DNA from: Eubacteriales bacterium
GTDB taxonomy: Bacteria; Bacillota_A; Clostridia; Lachnospirales; Lachnospiraceae
DNA length: 27,222 nt
Assembly: GCA_030527765.1 (NCBI GenBank)
Contig: JAUNAE010000010.1
Span: 1-27,222, forward strand
Direction: 5' to 3'
Of the stretch, positions 7,790-17,231 are shown in pieces. Position 1 is the first letter of the stretch. Each line of letters opens with the position of its first letter. A model generated the notes under the pieces. That model ran no database searches and was not told the DNA's origin. It saw only the letters and a program-made list of their open reading frames with translations. The translations under genes and the position numbers were made by a program.

Positions 7790-7980
7790 TGCTGTGGCAT
7801 GATAGCTGTGAAGCGTGAGGTTGCTGCCGATTCCGGCAGGTTTTCCGTGGAGCGAATGTCAAGTTAGGAAACTGGCGACAAGTCACTGTAACACAAATGT
7901 CTACATATGGTAGAAACAACGTGTGATTCTATGTTTACATTTAGGATACACACGGGATCGTGTACAGTCACCGCTTGTCG
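7790..7980 (+). promoter_or_regulatory. Structured 5' leader RNA of the S10 operon
   Basis: Gene-free leader with many inverted repeats. CTGCCG (7824-7829) pairs with CGGCAG (7834-7839). An outer stem joins CGACAAG (7876-7882) to CTTGTCG (7974-7980), continued by ACTGT (7885-7889) with ACAGT (7964-7968) and ACAC (7891-7894) with GTGT (7960-7963). Inside it are CTAC/GTAG (7901-7904 and 7910-7913) and a long hairpin: CGTGTG (7920-7925) with CACACG (7949-7954), extended by ATTCTA (7926-7931) with TAGGAT (7942-7947). AAATGT (7895-7900) matches ACATTT overlapping that loop, a possible pseudoknot. S10 operons are commonly controlled by a ribosomal protein binding such a leader (L4 in E. coli); which protein acts here is unknown. 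Confidence 0.65.
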
Positions 7981-8016
7981 TACTGAAAAGAGTGCGAAAA
8001 GGAGGCGACTTTTTTT

Positions 8017-8337
8017 ATGGCAAGTCAAGTAATGCGAATCACATTAAAGGCTTATGACCATGAGCTGATTGATGCTTCTGCAAAGAAGATCATCGAAACG
8101 GTTAAGAAGAACGGATCACAGGTGAGCGGACCGGTACCTCTTCCGACAAAGAAGGAAGTAGTTACGATTCTTAGAGCTGTTCACAAGTACAAAGATTCCA
8201 GAGAACAGTTTGAACAGAGAACTCATAAGAGACTGATCGATGTAATCACTCCGACACAGAAAACCGTTGATGCTCTGTCCAGACTCGAGATGCCGGCTGG
8301 TGTGTACATCGACATCAAGATGAAAGACAAAAAGTAA
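8017..8337 (+). CDS. rpsJ: 30S ribosomal protein S10
   Basis: 106 aa (usual about 102-105). It is a component of the 30S head and shares the NusE role in antitermination in bacteria. The [18 protein letters not shown] block (about residues 56-73) is diagnostic. GGAGG at 8001-8005 is followed by a T-rich 11-nt spacer before ATG. First gene of the ribosomal cluster, behind the structured leader. Confidence 0.97.
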   Translation: MASQVMRITLKAYDHELIDASAKKIIETVKKNGSQVSGPVPLPTKKEVVTILRAVHKYKDSREQFEQRTHKRLIDVITPTQKTVDALSRLEMPAGVYIDIKMKDKK

Positions 8338-8340
8338 CAA

Positions 8341-8404
8341 AGAACAGGTAGTCCTGTTCTAGGATGAACGCCCTGGCTGCGTTCCGCTGTAGAATAACAG
8401 GAGG
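8341..8404 (+). promoter_or_regulatory. Tandem hairpins in the rpsJ-rplC gap, able to mask the rplC ribosome-binding site
   Basis: A perfect 8-bp hairpin joins AGAACAGG (8341-8348) to CCTGTTCT (8353-8360) around TAGT, starting 3 nt after the rpsJ stop. A second joins GAACGC (8366-8371) to GCGTTC (8379-8384). Neither has a U tract. CCTGTT of the first can instead pair with AACAGG (8396-8401), which overlaps the rplC ribosome-binding site AACAGGAGG. The two pairings exclude each other, a layout suited to translational control (inference). Confidence 0.5.
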
Positions 8405-8409
8405 TTAAA

Positions 8410-9087
8410 ATGAAGAAAGCGATCTTAGCTACGAAAGTCGGAATGACTCAGATTTTCGGTGAAGGCGGAGAACTGATCCCGGTAACTGTACTGCAGGCCG
8501 GACCTTGTGCAGTAACACAGGTAAAAACTGTAGAAACTGACGGCTATGAAGCTGTTCAGGTCGGATTTGTCGACAAGAAAGAAAAGAGCGTAAGTGTTGA
8601 CGCAAACGGCAAAAAAGAAGTTTACAACCGTCACGGTGTAAACAAAGCTGAAATGGGTCACTTCAAAAAAGCCGGCGTAGGCGGAAAACGCTACGTTGGA
8701 GAATTCCGTTTTGAAAACGTTCAGGATTACAACCTTGGCGATGAGATCAAGGCTGATATCTTTGAAAACGGAGATAAAGTGGATGCTACGGCTATTTCCA
8801 AGGGTAAAGGTTTCCAGGGCGCGATCAAGAGACATGGTCAGTCCAGAGGACCGATGGCCCATGGTTCCAAATATCATCGTCATGCAGGTTCCAATGGTGC
8901 TTGTTCTTCACCGAGCAAGGTATTCAAAGGAAAGAAAATGGCCGGCCAGATGGGTGGCGTAAAAGTTACGGTTCAGAACCTTGAGATTGTTCGCGTTATC
9001 GCAGAAGACAATCTGCTTCTGGTAAAGGGATCTGTTCCGGGACCGAAGAAATCTTTAGTGACGATTAAGGAATCTGTAAAGGCTTAA
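8410..9087 (+). CDS. rplC: 50S ribosomal protein L3
   Basis: 225 aa, slightly longer than the usual 205-215. L3 is an early assembly protein near the peptidyl-transferase centre. It begins [13 protein letters not shown] and carries the signature [13 protein letters not shown] near residues 172-184, with K-G-K-G-F-Q-G as the hallmark of the extension. CAGGAGG lies 5 nt before ATG. The extra length falls mainly around residues 45-75 (inference from comparison with remembered family members). Confidence 0.97.
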   Translation: MKKAILATKVGMTQIFGEGGELIPVTVLQAGPCAVTQVKTVETDGYEAVQVGFVDKKEKSVSVDANGKKEVYNRHGVNKAEMGHFKKAGVGGKRYVGEFRFENVQDYNLGDEIKADIFENGDKVDATAISKGKGFQGAIKRHGQSRGPMAHGSKYHRHAGSNGACSSPSKVFKGKKMAGQMGGVKVTVQNLEIVRVIAEDNLLLVKGSVPGPKKSLVTIKESVKA

Positions 9088-9112
9088 GCCTTTCGGGAAG
9101 GAGGACATACAG

Positions 9113-9757
9113 ATGGCTAACGTAGCTGTTTATAATATCGAAGGCAAGGAAGTCGGAACGATGGACCTGAATGACGCTGTATTCGGCGTTGAGGTTAACG
9201 AGCACCTGCTTCACATGTCTGTTGTACAGTATCTTGCTGATCAGCGTCAGGGAACGCAGAAAGCAAAAACCCGCTCCGAAGTACGCGGAGGCGGAAGAAA
9301 GCCGTGGAGACAGAAAGGAACCGGTCATGCAAGACAGGGATCCATCCGCGCACCGCAGTGGACAGGTGGTGGTGTGGTATTCGCGCCGACACCGAGAGAT
9401 TATTCTTTCAAGCTGAACAAGAAAGAGAAGAGAGCAGCTCTTCGCAGCGCTCTGACATCCAGAGTACAGGATGAGAAATTCATCGTTCTTGATGAACTGA
9501 AGCTTGATGAAATCAAAACCAAGAAGATGGCTGAAATCCTCAGCAACCTCAACGTAAGCAAAGCATTGATTCTTATGGACAACAACGACGCAGTTGTAGT
9601 TCGTTCCGCTAAGAACATCGAAGGTGTTGCTACTGCTTACATCAACGTTGCAAATGAGACAATCAGCTCTAACATCAACGTATATGACATCCTGAAATAC
9701 GGCACTGTTGTTACAACTAAGGCCGCAGTAGAATTCCTTGAGGAGGTGTATGCATAA
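9113..9757 (+). CDS. rplD: 50S ribosomal protein L4
   Basis: 214 aa, within the family range. The long loop reaching into the exit tunnel is seen at about residues 45-95, with [19 protein letters not shown]. In enterobacteria L4 also represses its own S10 operon through the leader; whether it does so here is unknown. GGAGG precedes ATG. The last base of its TAA is the first base of the rplW ATG. Confidence 0.97.
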   Translation: MANVAVYNIEGKEVGTMDLNDAVFGVEVNEHLLHMSVVQYLADQRQGTQKAKTRSEVRGGGRKPWRQKGTGHARQGSIRAPQWTGGGVVFAPTPRDYSFKLNKKEKRAALRSALTSRVQDEKFIVLDELKLDEIKTKKMAEILSNLNVSKALILMDNNDAVVVRSAKNIEGVATAYINVANETISSNINVYDILKYGTVVTTKAAVEFLEEVYA

Positions 9758-10056
9758 TGGCAAACGTACAGTACTACGACGTGATCCTGAAACCGGTCGT
9801 AACAGAAAAGTCTATGAATGCTATGGCTGAGAAAAAATACACTTTCCTGGTTCATCCGCAGGCAAACAAAACGATGATCAAGGAAGCAGTTGAGAAAATG
9901 TTCGACGGCGTTAAAGTTGAGCGTGTAAACACCATGAACGTAAGCGGTAAGAACAAACGCCGTGGTTTGATCATGGGCAAGACCGCCAATGTGAAAAAAG
10001 CAGTCGTACAGCTGACTGAGGACAGCAAGGATATCGAAATCTTTGCAGGCCTGTAA
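9757..10056 (+). CDS. rplW: 50S ribosomal protein L23
   Basis: 99 aa. L23 sits at the tunnel exit and is the docking site for trigger factor and [15 protein letters not shown] near the N-terminus is the family hallmark, and an N-K-R-R-G loop is present at about 65-70. The TAATG overlap with rplD and GAGGTG upstream indicate coupled translation. Confidence 0.96.
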   Translation: MANVQYYDVILKPVVTEKSMNAMAEKKYTFLVHPQANKTMIKEAVEKMFDGVKVERVNTMNVSGKNKRRGLIMGKTANVKKAVVQLTEDSKDIEIFAGL

Positions 10057-10076
10057 TTCGCGAAAGGAGACCTACA

Positions 10077-10919
10077 ATGGGAATTAAGTCATATAAACCG
10101 TATACACCATCGAGAAGAAATATGACCGGTTCTGATTTTGCTGAGGTTACCAAGAAAGAGCCTGAAAAGTCTCTTCTTGCTCCGCTGTCTAAGAACGCCG
10201 GTCGTAACAACCAGGGTAAAATCACTGTTAGACATCACGGTGGTGGAAACCGCAGAAAATACAGAATGATCGATTTCAAGAGAAATAAAGATGGAATCGA
10301 AGCAACCGTAATCGGTATCGAGTACGATCCGAACAGAACCGCTAACATTGCACTGATCGCTTATGCAGATGGTCAGAAGTCGTACATCCTTGCTCCGCAG
10401 GGGCTGACAGACGGCATGAAGGTAATGAACGGACCGGAAGCAGAAATCCGTGTTGGTAACTGCCTCCCGCTTGAAAACATTCCGGTTGGTACTCAGGTAC
10501 ACAACATTGAAATGATGCCGGGCAAAGGTGGACAGATGGTACGTAGTGCCGGTGTTTCCGCTCAGCTTATGGCTAAAGAAGGTAAATATGCAACCCTCCG
10601 TCTTCCGTCAGGTGAGATGAGAATGGTTCCGATCAAGTGCCGTGCAACTATCGGTGTACTTGGTAACGGCGACCAGAACCTGATCAAGATCGGTAAAGCA
10701 GGACGTAAACGTCACATGGGTATCCGCCCGACTGTTCGTGGTTCTGTTATGAACCCGAATGACCATCCGCATGGTGGTGGTGAGGGCCGTGCTCCGGTAG
10801 GACGTCCGGGCCCGAGCACTCCGTGGGGCAAACCTGCACTTGGACTTAAGACACGTAAGAAACATAAACAGTCCAATAAGATGATTGTAAGAAGAAGAGA
10901 CGGTAAAGCGATCAAATAA
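10077..10919 (+). CDS. rplB: 50S ribosomal protein L2
   Basis: 280 aa, standard length. L2 is a primary 23S-binding protein required for subunit joining and peptidyl-transferase activity. [14 protein letters not shown] lies at about residues 44-57, and the C-terminal H-P-H-G-G-G-E-G with its conserved active-centre histidine near 231, followed by [19 protein letters not shown] lies before ATG. Confidence 0.98.
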   Translation: MGIKSYKPYTPSRRNMTGSDFAEVTKKEPEKSLLAPLSKNAGRNNQGKITVRHHGGGNRRKYRMIDFKRNKDGIEATVIGIEYDPNRTANIALIAYADGQKSYILAPQGLTDGMKVMNGPEAEIRVGNCLPLENIPVGTQVHNIEMMPGKGGQMVRSAGVSAQLMAKEGKYATLRLPSGEMRMVPIKCRATIGVLGNGDQNLIKIGKAGRKRHMGIRPTVRGSVMNPNDHPHGGGEGRAPVGRPGPSTPWGKPALGLKTRKKHKQSNKMIVRRRDGKAIK

Positions 10920-10932
10920 GGAGGATTGAGCA

Positions 10933-11211
10933 ATGTCACGTTCACTTAAAAAGGGACCGTTTGCAGACGAAAGCCTGTTAAAGAAGGTTGATGCTATGAA
11001 CGCATCCGGAGACAAGACTGTCATCAAGACTTGGTCACGTCGCTCCACAATCTTCCCGAGCTTCGTTGGACATACGTTCGCTGTTCATGATGGTAGAAGA
11101 CATGTTCCGGTATATGTTACCGAGGATATGGTAGGACATAAACTTGGAGAATTCGTTTCCACCAGAACCTACAGAGGTCACGGTAAAGACGAGAAGAAGG
11201 GTAAGAGATAA
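10933..11211 (+). CDS. rpsS: 30S ribosomal protein S19
   Basis: 92 aa, the usual length. It is a 30S head protein near the decoding A site. It begins S-R-S-L-K-K-G-P-F and contains [10 protein letters not shown] and the signature [17 protein letters not shown] lies 9 nt upstream of ATG, directly at the rplB stop. Confidence 0.97.
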   Translation: MSRSLKKGPFADESLLKKVDAMNASGDKTVIKTWSRRSTIFPSFVGHTFAVHDGRRHVPVYVTEDMVGHKLGEFVSTRTYRGHGKDEKKGKR

Positions 11212-11230
11212 GTAGAAGGAGGTATTCATA

Positions 11231-11617
11231 ATGGCATCAGGACATAGATCACAAATTAAGCGTGAGAGAAATGCACAGAAAGATACAAGACCTTCTGCAA
11301 AATTATCATACGCTAGAATCTCAGTTCAGAAAGCTTGCTTCGTTTTAGATGCGATCCGTGGTAAAGACGTTCAGACTGCACTTGCAATTGTTAAGTACAA
11401 CCCGAGATATGCTTCCGAGCTGATCGAAAAACTTCTGAAGTCCGCAATCGCGAATGCAGAAAACAATAACGGTATGAGCGTTGAGAACCTCTACGTTGAG
11501 GAATGCTACGCAAACAAAGGACCGACAATGAAACGAATCAAAGCAAGAGCACAGGGCCGCGCTTACAGAATCGAAAAGAGAATGAGCCACATCACCATTG
11601 TGCTGAACGAGAGATAA
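11231..11617 (+). CDS. rplV: 50S ribosomal protein L22
   Basis: 128 aa. It lines the nascent-chain tunnel; the extended hairpin is around residues 83-105 with the signature [15 protein letters not shown]. The N-terminus has about ten extra residues before the conserved core relative to shorter bacterial forms. GAAGGAGG precedes ATG. Confidence 0.97.
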   Translation: MASGHRSQIKRERNAQKDTRPSAKLSYARISVQKACFVLDAIRGKDVQTALAIVKYNPRYASELIEKLLKSAIANAENNNGMSVENLYVEECYANKGPTMKRIKARAQGRAYRIEKRMSHITIVLNER

Positions 11618-11627
11618 GGAGGATAGC

Positions 11628-12287
11628 ATGGGACAGAAAGTAAATCCGCATGGTTTAAGAGTCGGTGTTATCAAAGATTGGGATTCAAGATGGTATGCTG
11701 AAGGCGAAGAATTCGCAGACTGCCTTGTTGAAGATTATAACATCAGAAAATTCCTGAAAAAGAAATTATACAATGCCGGAGTATCTGAGATTTCCATCGA
11801 AAGAGCCTCTGACAGAGTAAAAGTAATTCTTTACACAGCTAAGCCGGGCGTTGTTATCGGTAAAGGCGGTGCAGAGATCGAGAAAGTTAAGAAAGAACTT
11901 GAGAAGCTGACCGGCAAGAAGATGCTCGTTGACATCAAAGAGATCAAGAGACCGGACAAAGATGCTCAGCTCGTTGCTGAAAACATCGCTCAGCAGCTTG
12001 AGAATCGTGTATCCTTCCGTCGTGCAATGAAATCTTGCATGAGACGTACCATGAAGAGCGGCGCATATGGTATCAAGGCTGCTGTTTCCGGACGTCTTGG
12101 CGGTGCCGATATGGCAAGAACCGAGTTCTACAGCGAAGGAACCATCCCGCTGCAGACACTGCGTGCAGACATCGACTACGGTTTTGCTGAGGCAGATACC
12201 ACTTACGGTAAAGTTGGCGTAAAGGTATGGATCTACAAAGGCGAAATCCTTCCGAAGAAGGACGCTAAGGAAGGGAGCGATAAATAA
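11628..12287 (+). CDS. rpsC: 30S ribosomal protein S3
   Basis: 219 aa. It is located at the mRNA entry channel. It begins [11 protein letters not shown] type II KH domain carries [10 protein letters not shown] near residues 75-84. The C-terminal domain contains [18 protein letters not shown] lies 5 nt before ATG. Its stop overlaps the rplP start by one base. Confidence 0.97.
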   Translation: MGQKVNPHGLRVGVIKDWDSRWYAEGEEFADCLVEDYNIRKFLKKKLYNAGVSEISIERASDRVKVILYTAKPGVVIGKGGAEIEKVKKELEKLTGKKMLVDIKEIKRPDKDAQLVAENIAQQLENRVSFRRAMKSCMRRTMKSGAYGIKAAVSGRLGGADMARTEFYSEGTIPLQTLRADIDYGFAEADTTYGKVGVKVWIYKGEILPKKDAKEGSDK

Positions 12288-12715
12288 TGTTAATGCCGAA
12301 GAGAGTTAAACATCGCAAGCAGTTCCGCGGCACTATGACCGGAAAAGCGATGAGAGGTAATAAGATCACAAACGGTGAGTTCGGTATTGTTGCTACAGAA
12401 CCGTGCTGGATCCGTTCCAATCAGATCGAGGCAGCCCGTATTGCCATGACCCGTTACATGAAGCGTGGCGGTAAAGTTTGGATTAAGATTTTCCCGGACA
12501 AGCCGATCACCCACAAACCGCTTGAAGTTCGAATGGGTAAAGGTAAAGGTAACGTAGAGTACTGGGTAGCTGTTGTGAAACCGGGACGCGTTATGTTCGA
12601 AGTTGCAGGTGTACCGGAAGAAGTAGCTCGTGAGGCTCTTCGTCTTGCAGTTCACAAACTTCCGTGCAAGTGCAAGATCGTAGCTCGCGAAGATTTAGAA
12701 GGCGGTGAAGCTTAA
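12287..12715 (+). CDS. rplP: 50S ribosomal protein L16
   Basis: 142 aa from ATG at 12287. The M-L-M-P-K-R-V-K start is the common Firmicutes form, so I prefer it to the ATG two codons later. L16 shapes the A-site tRNA corridor. Key blocks are [11 protein letters not shown] and R-M-G-K-G-K-G (about residues 83-89). AAGGGAG sits inside the end of rpsC. Confidence 0.96.
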   Translation: MLMPKRVKHRKQFRGTMTGKAMRGNKITNGEFGIVATEPCWIRSNQIEAARIAMTRYMKRGGKVWIKIFPDKPITHKPLEVRMGKGKGNVEYWVAVVKPGRVMFEVAGVPEEVAREALRLAVHKLPCKCKIVAREDLEGGEA

Positions 12716-12918
12716 TGAAGACAAACGCTTACGTAAACGAATTAAAGAACCAGACATCAGAGCAGCTCAACGAGAGCCTGGTGGCTGCTAAGAAAGAGCT
12801 TTTCAATTTAAGATTCCAGAATGCAACCAATCAGCTGGACAACACAAGCCGGATTAAAGAGGTTCGTAAAAACATCGCTAGAATCCAGACTGTGATCAAT
12901 CAGCAGAGCGCAGAGTAA
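12715..12918 (+). CDS. rpmC: 50S ribosomal protein L29
   Basis: 67 aa, standard. Two-helix protein near the tunnel exit next to L23. [16 protein letters not shown] is the family signature. Its ATG overlaps the rplP stop (TAATG). Confidence 0.95.
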   Translation: MKTNAYVNELKNQTSEQLNESLVAAKKELFNLRFQNATNQLDNTSRIKEVRKNIARIQTVINQQSAE

Positions 12919-12941
12919 TTTGGCAGGAAGGAGTAACAGTC

Positions 12942-13196
12942 GTGGAAAGAAATCTGAGAAAAACCCGTACCGGTAAAGTCACCAGCAATAAGATGGACAA
13001 GACAATCGTTGTTGCTGTTGAGGATAACGTAAAGCATCCGCTGTACGGCAAAGTTGTAAAAAAGACTTATAAACTGAAAGCCCATGATGAAAACAACGAT
13101 TGCAATATCGGTGATATTGTAAAAGTTATGGAAACAAGACCGCTGTCAAAAGATAAGAGATGGCGTCTGGTTGAGATCATGGAAAGAGCGAAATAA
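12942..13196 (+). CDS. rpsQ: 30S ribosomal protein S17
   Basis: 84 aa. An OB-fold 16S-binding protein. The signature K-T-I-V-V-A-V is followed by [11 protein letters not shown]. The start codon is GTG at 12942, set by GAAGGAG upstream; there is no ATG near the expected N-terminus. Confidence 0.95.
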   Translation: MERNLRKTRTGKVTSNKMDKTIVVAVEDNVKHPLYGKVVKKTYKLKAHDENNDCNIGDIVKVMETRPLSKDKRWRLVEIMERAK

Positions 13197-13210
13197 AGGA
13201 GGCCGTAGGC

Positions 13211-13579
13211 ATGGTTCAGCAGGAAACGAGACTGAAGGTAGCCGACAACACCGGTGCAAAAGAAATCCTTTGCATCCGCGTACAGGGCGGTTCTACCAGA
13301 AGATATGCAAGTGTTGGTGATATCATCACTGCAACGGTTAAAGATGCAACACCCGGTGGTGTTGTTAAAAAAGGTGATGTAGTTAACGCTGTTGTAGTTC
13401 GTACCGTTAAGGGTGTGCGTCGTAAAGACGGTTCCTACATCCGCTTTGACGAGAACGCAGCTGTTATCATCAAAGACGACAAGACACCGAGAGGAACCCG
13501 TATTTTCGGACCGGTTGCACGTGAACTTCGTGAGAAACAGTTCATGAGAATTGTTTCCCTGGCACCGGAAGTATTATAG
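13211..13579 (+). CDS. rplN: 50S ribosomal protein L14
   Basis: 122 aa, exactly the usual length. It contacts 16S rRNA across the subunit interface and binds the silencing factor RsfS in other bacteria. [15 protein letters not shown] and the C-terminal [14 protein letters not shown] are diagnostic. AAGGAGG lies before ATG. Confidence 0.97.
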   Translation: MVQQETRLKVADNTGAKEILCIRVQGGSTRRYASVGDIITATVKDATPGGVVKKGDVVNAVVVRTVKGVRRKDGSYIRFDENAAVIIKDDKTPRGTRIFGPVARELREKQFMRIVSLAPEVL

Positions 13580-13590
13580 GAGGGATCTCA

Positions 13591-13896
13591 ATGTTAAAAA
13601 TCAAGAAAGGTGATACCGTTAAAGTAATCGCCGGCAGAGATAAAGACAAAGAAGGTAAGGTCATCGCTGTCAACCAGAAGAACAACACCCTGTTGGTTGA
13701 AGGTGTCAACATGATCACAAAACACACAAAGCCGAGCATGCAGAATCAGAACGGCGGCATCGTTCGTCAGGAAGGTCCGATCGACATTTCCAACGTTATG
13801 TATCTGCACAAAGGTGAGCCGACCAGAGTTGGCTTCAAAGTAGAAGACGGCAAGAAGGTTCGCTACGCCAAGAAAACCGGCGAAGTAATTGACTGA
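13591..13896 (+). CDS. rplX: 50S ribosomal protein L24
   Basis: 101 aa. It starts 50S assembly and has an N-terminal KOW motif (K-K-G-D-T-V-K-V-I-A-G-R-D-K at about residues 5-18). E-G-V-N-M-I-T-K-H-T-K-P is the family block. GGAGGG precedes ATG by 6 nt. Confidence 0.96.
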   Translation: MLKIKKGDTVKVIAGRDKDKEGKVIAVNQKNNTLLVEGVNMITKHTKPSMQNQNGGIVRQEGPIDISNVMYLHKGEPTRVGFKVEDGKKVRYAKKTGEVID

Positions 13897-13919
13897 TCAT
13901 GGAAGGAGGTCTATAGACA

Positions 13920-14462
13920 GTGAGCAGCAGACTGAAAGAAACGTATCAAAACGAAATCATTGATGCGATGAAAGCAAAATTTGGCTACACCAATGACCTT
14001 GCGGTTCCGAAAGTAGAGAAGATCGTCATTAACATGGCAGTCGGAGAAGCAAAAGAAAACGCAAAGGTTCTTGACAGCGCAATGGCAGATCTGGAAATCA
14101 TTTCCGGTCAGAAGCCGATCGCTACAAAGGCAAAGAAATCTATCGCTAACTTCAAACTGAGAGAAGGTATGCCGATCGGTTGTAAGGTAACTCTTCGTGG
14201 AGACAGAATGTATGAGTTCCTTGATCGTCTGGTTAACCTTTCCCTTCCGCGAGTTCGAGATTTCCGTGGTATCAACCCGAATTCCTTCGACGGACGTGGT
14301 AACTACGCACTTGGTATCAAAGAACAGCTGATCTTCCCGGAGATCGAGTTCGATAAGGTAGACAAGGTTAGAGGTATGGATATCATTATCGTTACCACTG
14401 CTAATTCTGACGAAGAAGCACGCGAGTTACTGGCACAGTTCAACATGCCGTTCCGCAAATAA
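13920..14462 (+). CDS. rplE: 50S ribosomal protein L5
   Basis: 180 aa. It binds 5S rRNA in the central protuberance. [16 protein letters not shown] lies at about 28-43 and the P-R-V-R-D-F-R-G-I block near 119-127. The start is GTG at 13920 (GGAGG at about 13904-13908), which gives the expected length. Confidence 0.97.
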   Translation: MSSRLKETYQNEIIDAMKAKFGYTNDLAVPKVEKIVINMAVGEAKENAKVLDSAMADLEIISGQKPIATKAKKSIANFKLREGMPIGCKVTLRGDRMYEFLDRLVNLSLPRVRDFRGINPNSFDGRGNYALGIKEQLIFPEIEFDKVDKVRGMDIIIVTTANSDEEARELLAQFNMPFRK

Positions 14463-14476
14463 GGAGGGAATTTTCA

Positions 14477-14662
14477 ATGGCTAAAACATCAATGAAAATC
14501 AAACAGCAGCGCAAGCAGAAATTCTCTACCAGAGAGTACAACCGCTGCAGAATTTGCGGACGTCCGCATTCATATATCAGAAAATACGGTATTTGCAGAA
14601 TTTGCTTCCGTGAGCTGGCTTACAAGGGCCAGATCCCGGGCGTGAAGAAAGCAAGCTGGTAA
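14477..14662 (+). CDS. rpsZ: 30S ribosomal protein S14, zinc-binding short form
   Basis: 61 aa, the type Z form common in Firmicutes. Zinc ligands are C-R-I-C-G (Cys24, Cys27) and C-R-I-C-F (Cys40, Cys43). It sits in the 30S head with S10 and S3. AAGGAGGG precedes ATG. The zinc-free long form, which often acts as a zinc-starvation substitute, is not in this window. Confidence 0.97.
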   Translation: MAKTSMKIKQQRKQKFSTREYNRCRICGRPHSYIRKYGICRICFRELAYKGQIPGVKKASW

Positions 14663-14678
14663 GAAGGAGGAGGAAATT

Positions 14679-15080
14679 ATGACGACAAACGATCCGATCG
14701 CGGATATGCTTACAAGAATCCGTAATGCAAACATTGCGAAACATGATACTGTCGATGTTCCTGCTTCCAAGATCAAGGTAGCTATCGCCGGTATCCTTCT
14801 TGATGAAGGTTTCATCGAGAAATATGAGCTGGTGGAGAACGGTAAGTTCCAGGACATTCGCATCACCCTGAAATACGGCAAAGACAAAAACGAGAAGATC
14901 ATCACCGGTCTTAAGAGAATCTCCAAACCGGGTCTTCGTGTTTATGCCGGCAAGGATGAGCTCCCGAGAGTACTCGGCGGACTTGGTATTGCAATCATTT
15001 CCACCAACCAGGGTATCCTTACAGACAGAGAAGCAAGAAAACGTCAGGTTGGCGGAGAAGTTCTTGCATTTGTATGGTAA
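14679..15080 (+). CDS. rpsH: 30S ribosomal protein S8
   Basis: 133 aa. It binds the central 16S domain; in E. coli it represses the spc operon. It begins [16 protein letters not shown] and ends with [26 protein letters not shown] lies before ATG. Confidence 0.97.
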   Translation: MTTNDPIADMLTRIRNANIAKHDTVDVPASKIKVAIAGILLDEGFIEKYELVENGKFQDIRITLKYGKDKNEKIITGLKRISKPGLRVYAGKDELPRVLGGLGIAIISTNQGILTDREARKRQVGGEVLAFVW

Positions 15081-15118
15081 TCAACAATTATTCAATATAA
15101 ATTAGGAGGAGTACGGGC

Positions 15119-15658
15119 ATGTCACGTATCGGAAGAATGCCAATCGCAGTTCCGGCAGGCGTAACTGTTGAAATTGCAGAAAATAATCAGGTGACGGTAA
15201 AGGGTCCGAAGGGAACTCTTGAAAGAGTTCTTCCTGTAGAGATGGAAATCAAACAGGAAGGTGATGAAATCATCGTATCCAGACCGAATGACTTAAAGAA
15301 AATGAAATCCCTGCATGGTTTGACCAGAACCCTGATCAACAACATGATCATCGGTGTAACCCAGGGTTATACAAAGACTCTCGAGATCAACGGTGTTGGT
15401 CTTAGAGCAGCGAAATCCGGCAAGAAGTTAACTCTGAACCTTGGATTCTCTCATCCGGTTGAAATGGAAGATCCGGAAGGCGTAGAAGCAACTGTTGACG
15501 GAAACAAAATCATTGTTTCCGGTATCGACAAAGAGAGAGTTGGACAGTACGCTGCAGAAATCAGAGACAAGAAGAGACCGGAGCCGTATAAGGGCAAAGG
15601 TATCAAGTACTCTGATGAAGTTATTAAGCGTAAGGTCGGCAAGGCTGGTAAGAAATAA
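15119..15658 (+). CDS. rplF: 50S ribosomal protein L6
   Basis: 179 aa. It has two duplicated domains near the sarcin-ricin loop. S-R-I-G-R-M-P-I is at the start and [11 protein letters not shown] near 155-165. AGGAGGAG lies upstream. The 38-nt AT-rich gap before it holds no obvious structure. Confidence 0.97.
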   Translation: MSRIGRMPIAVPAGVTVEIAENNQVTVKGPKGTLERVLPVEMEIKQEGDEIIVSRPNDLKKMKSLHGLTRTLINNMIIGVTQGYTKTLEINGVGLRAAKSGKKLTLNLGFSHPVEMEDPEGVEATVDGNKIIVSGIDKERVGQYAAEIRDKKRPEPYKGKGIKYSDEVIKRKVGKAGKK

Positions 15659-15676
15659 TTAAAGGAGTGACGAAAG

Positions 15677-16045
15677 ATGATAAAGAAAGCATCCAGAACG
15701 GATATTCGCGTAAAAAAGCATAAAAGAATGCGTTATCATATTGCCGGAACTACTGAAAGACCGAGACTTGCAGTATTCCGCAGCAACGAGCACATGTATG
15801 CACAGATCATTGACGATTCTACCGGAAAGACCCTCGTGTCCGCTTCTACTCTTGAGAAGAGCGCTCGCGAAGAACTTGGCAGAACCAACAACGTTGCTGC
15901 TGCAGCATATGTAGGAACTGTAATCGGTAAGAGAGCAGTTGAAGCCGGCATCACAGAAGTTGTCTTCGATCGTGGCGGTTTCCTGTATCACGGAAAAGTT
16001 CAGGCACTGGCTGATGCAGCCAGAGAAGCCGGTCTGAAATTCTAA
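15677..16045 (+). CDS. rplR: 50S ribosomal protein L18
   Basis: 122 aa. It binds 5S rRNA with L5. An N-terminal basic tail is followed by [19 protein letters not shown], and the C-terminal [18 protein letters not shown] is diagnostic. AAAGGAGTG precedes ATG. Confidence 0.97.
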   Translation: MIKKASRTDIRVKKHKRMRYHIAGTTERPRLAVFRSNEHMYAQIIDDSTGKTLVSASTLEKSAREELGRTNNVAAAAYVGTVIGKRAVEAGITEVVFDRGGFLYHGKVQALADAAREAGLKF

Positions 16046-16063
16046 TAAGGAGGATAGGATAAC

Positions 16064-16573
16064 ATGAGAAGAGAAATTATTGATGCCAGCTCCTTGGAAT
16101 TAGAAGACAAGGTTGTAACCATCAAACGAGTTACAAAAGTTGTTAAAGGCGGACGTAACATGCGTTTTACTGCACTTGTTGTAGTTGGTGATGGACACGG
16201 CCACGTAGGCGCAGGCCTGGGTAAAGCAGCAGAAATTCCGGAAGCAATCCGCAAGGGTAAGGAAGATGCTACAAAGAATCTGATCTTTGTTAAACTGGAT
16301 GAGAACAACAGTATTACACATGACACAACCGGTAAGCACACAGGTGCAAGCGTGCTCCTGAAGAAGGCTCCGGAAGGTACCGGTGTAATCGCTGGCGGTC
16401 CGGCACGTAACGTGTGCGAGATGGCCGGCATCAAGAACATCCGTACAAAGTCTCTGGGCTCCAACAACAAGCAGAACGTTGTTCTTGCAACCCTGGATGC
16501 CCTCAGACAGCTGAAATCTCCGGAAGAAGTAGCAGCACTTCGCGGCAAATCCGTTGAAGAGATTCTCGGATAG
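16064..16573 (+). CDS. rpsE: 30S ribosomal protein S5
   Basis: 169 aa. It shapes decoding accuracy and mRNA entry. The double-stranded RNA-binding domain shows [15 protein letters not shown] near 29-43 and G-K-A-x-E-I-P-E-A-I near 53-62. The C-terminal [12 protein letters not shown] block is in the S5 fold. AAGGAGG precedes ATG. Confidence 0.97.
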   Translation: MRREIIDASSLELEDKVVTIKRVTKVVKGGRNMRFTALVVVGDGHGHVGAGLGKAAEIPEAIRKGKEDATKNLIFVKLDENNSITHDTTGKHTGASVLLKKAPEGTGVIAGGPARNVCEMAGIKNIRTKSLGSNNKQNVVLATLDALRQLKSPEEVAALRGKSVEEILG

Positions 16574-16587
16574 GAGGTAGCAGAAAA

Positions 16588-16770
16588 ATGGCAAAATTGA
16601 AAATTACTCTTACAAAATCTGTAATCGGCCAGAAGCCGAGAACAAGAGCTACTGTAGAAGCACTGGGTCTGAACAAGATCGGTAAAACCGTAGAGCAGGA
16701 AGATAATGCAGCTGTTCGCGGCATGATCCAGAAAGTAAGACACATGGTAACAGTAGAGGAAGTTCAGTAA
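16588..16770 (+). CDS. rpmD: 50S ribosomal protein L30
   Basis: 60 aa, usual for bacteria. [10 protein letters not shown] is at the N-terminus, with the [10 protein letters not shown] block and the V-R-H-M-V end. TAGGAGGTAG overlaps the rpsE stop, so translation is probably coupled. Confidence 0.95.
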   Translation: MAKLKITLTKSVIGQKPRTRATVEALGLNKIGKTVEQEDNAAVRGMIQKVRHMVTVEEVQ

Positions 16771-16784
16771 AGGAGGGATGCGCA

Positions 16785-17231
16785 ATGGCAATCGAATTAT
16801 CGAACTTACAGCCTGCTCAGGGCGCTAAGACCGACGGAAACTTCAGAAGAGGCCGTGGTCACGCTTCAGGAAACGGAAAAACTGCCGGTAAGGGCCACAA
16901 GGGTCAGAAGGCACGTAGCGGATCCCCGAGACCGGGATTCGAGGGTGGTCAGATGCCGCTCTACAGACGTATTCCGAAGAGAGGCTTTACGAACATCAAC
17001 ACCCTGAACATCGTAGCAATCAACGTTTCCGAGCTGGAGCGTTTTGATAACGATGAAGTGGTAACCATCGACAAGCTCGTTGAGAGCGGTGCGGTTACCA
17101 ACCCGAAAGACGGCGTTAAGATTCTTGGTAACGGAACTCTGACCAAGAAACTGACCGTTCAGGTAAATGCTTTCAGCGCAAGCGCTGTAAAGAAAATTGA
17201 AGAACTTGGTGGAAAAGCAGAGGTTATCTAA
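16785..17231 (+). CDS. rplO: 50S ribosomal protein L15
   Basis: 148 aa. A late assembly protein with a glycine/arginine-rich N-terminal tail (G-R-G-H-A-S-G-N-G-K-T-A-G-K-G-H-K-G) at about 23-40 and R-R-I-P-K-R-G-F near 62-69. AAAGGAGGG precedes ATG. The stop TAA shares its last A with the secY ATG. Confidence 0.97.
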   Translation: MAIELSNLQPAQGAKTDGNFRRGRGHASGNGKTAGKGHKGQKARSGSPRPGFEGGQMPLYRRIPKRGFTNINTLNIVAINVSELERFDNDEVVTIDKLVESGAVTNPKDGVKILGNGTLTKKLTVQVNAFSASAVKKIEELGGKAEVI

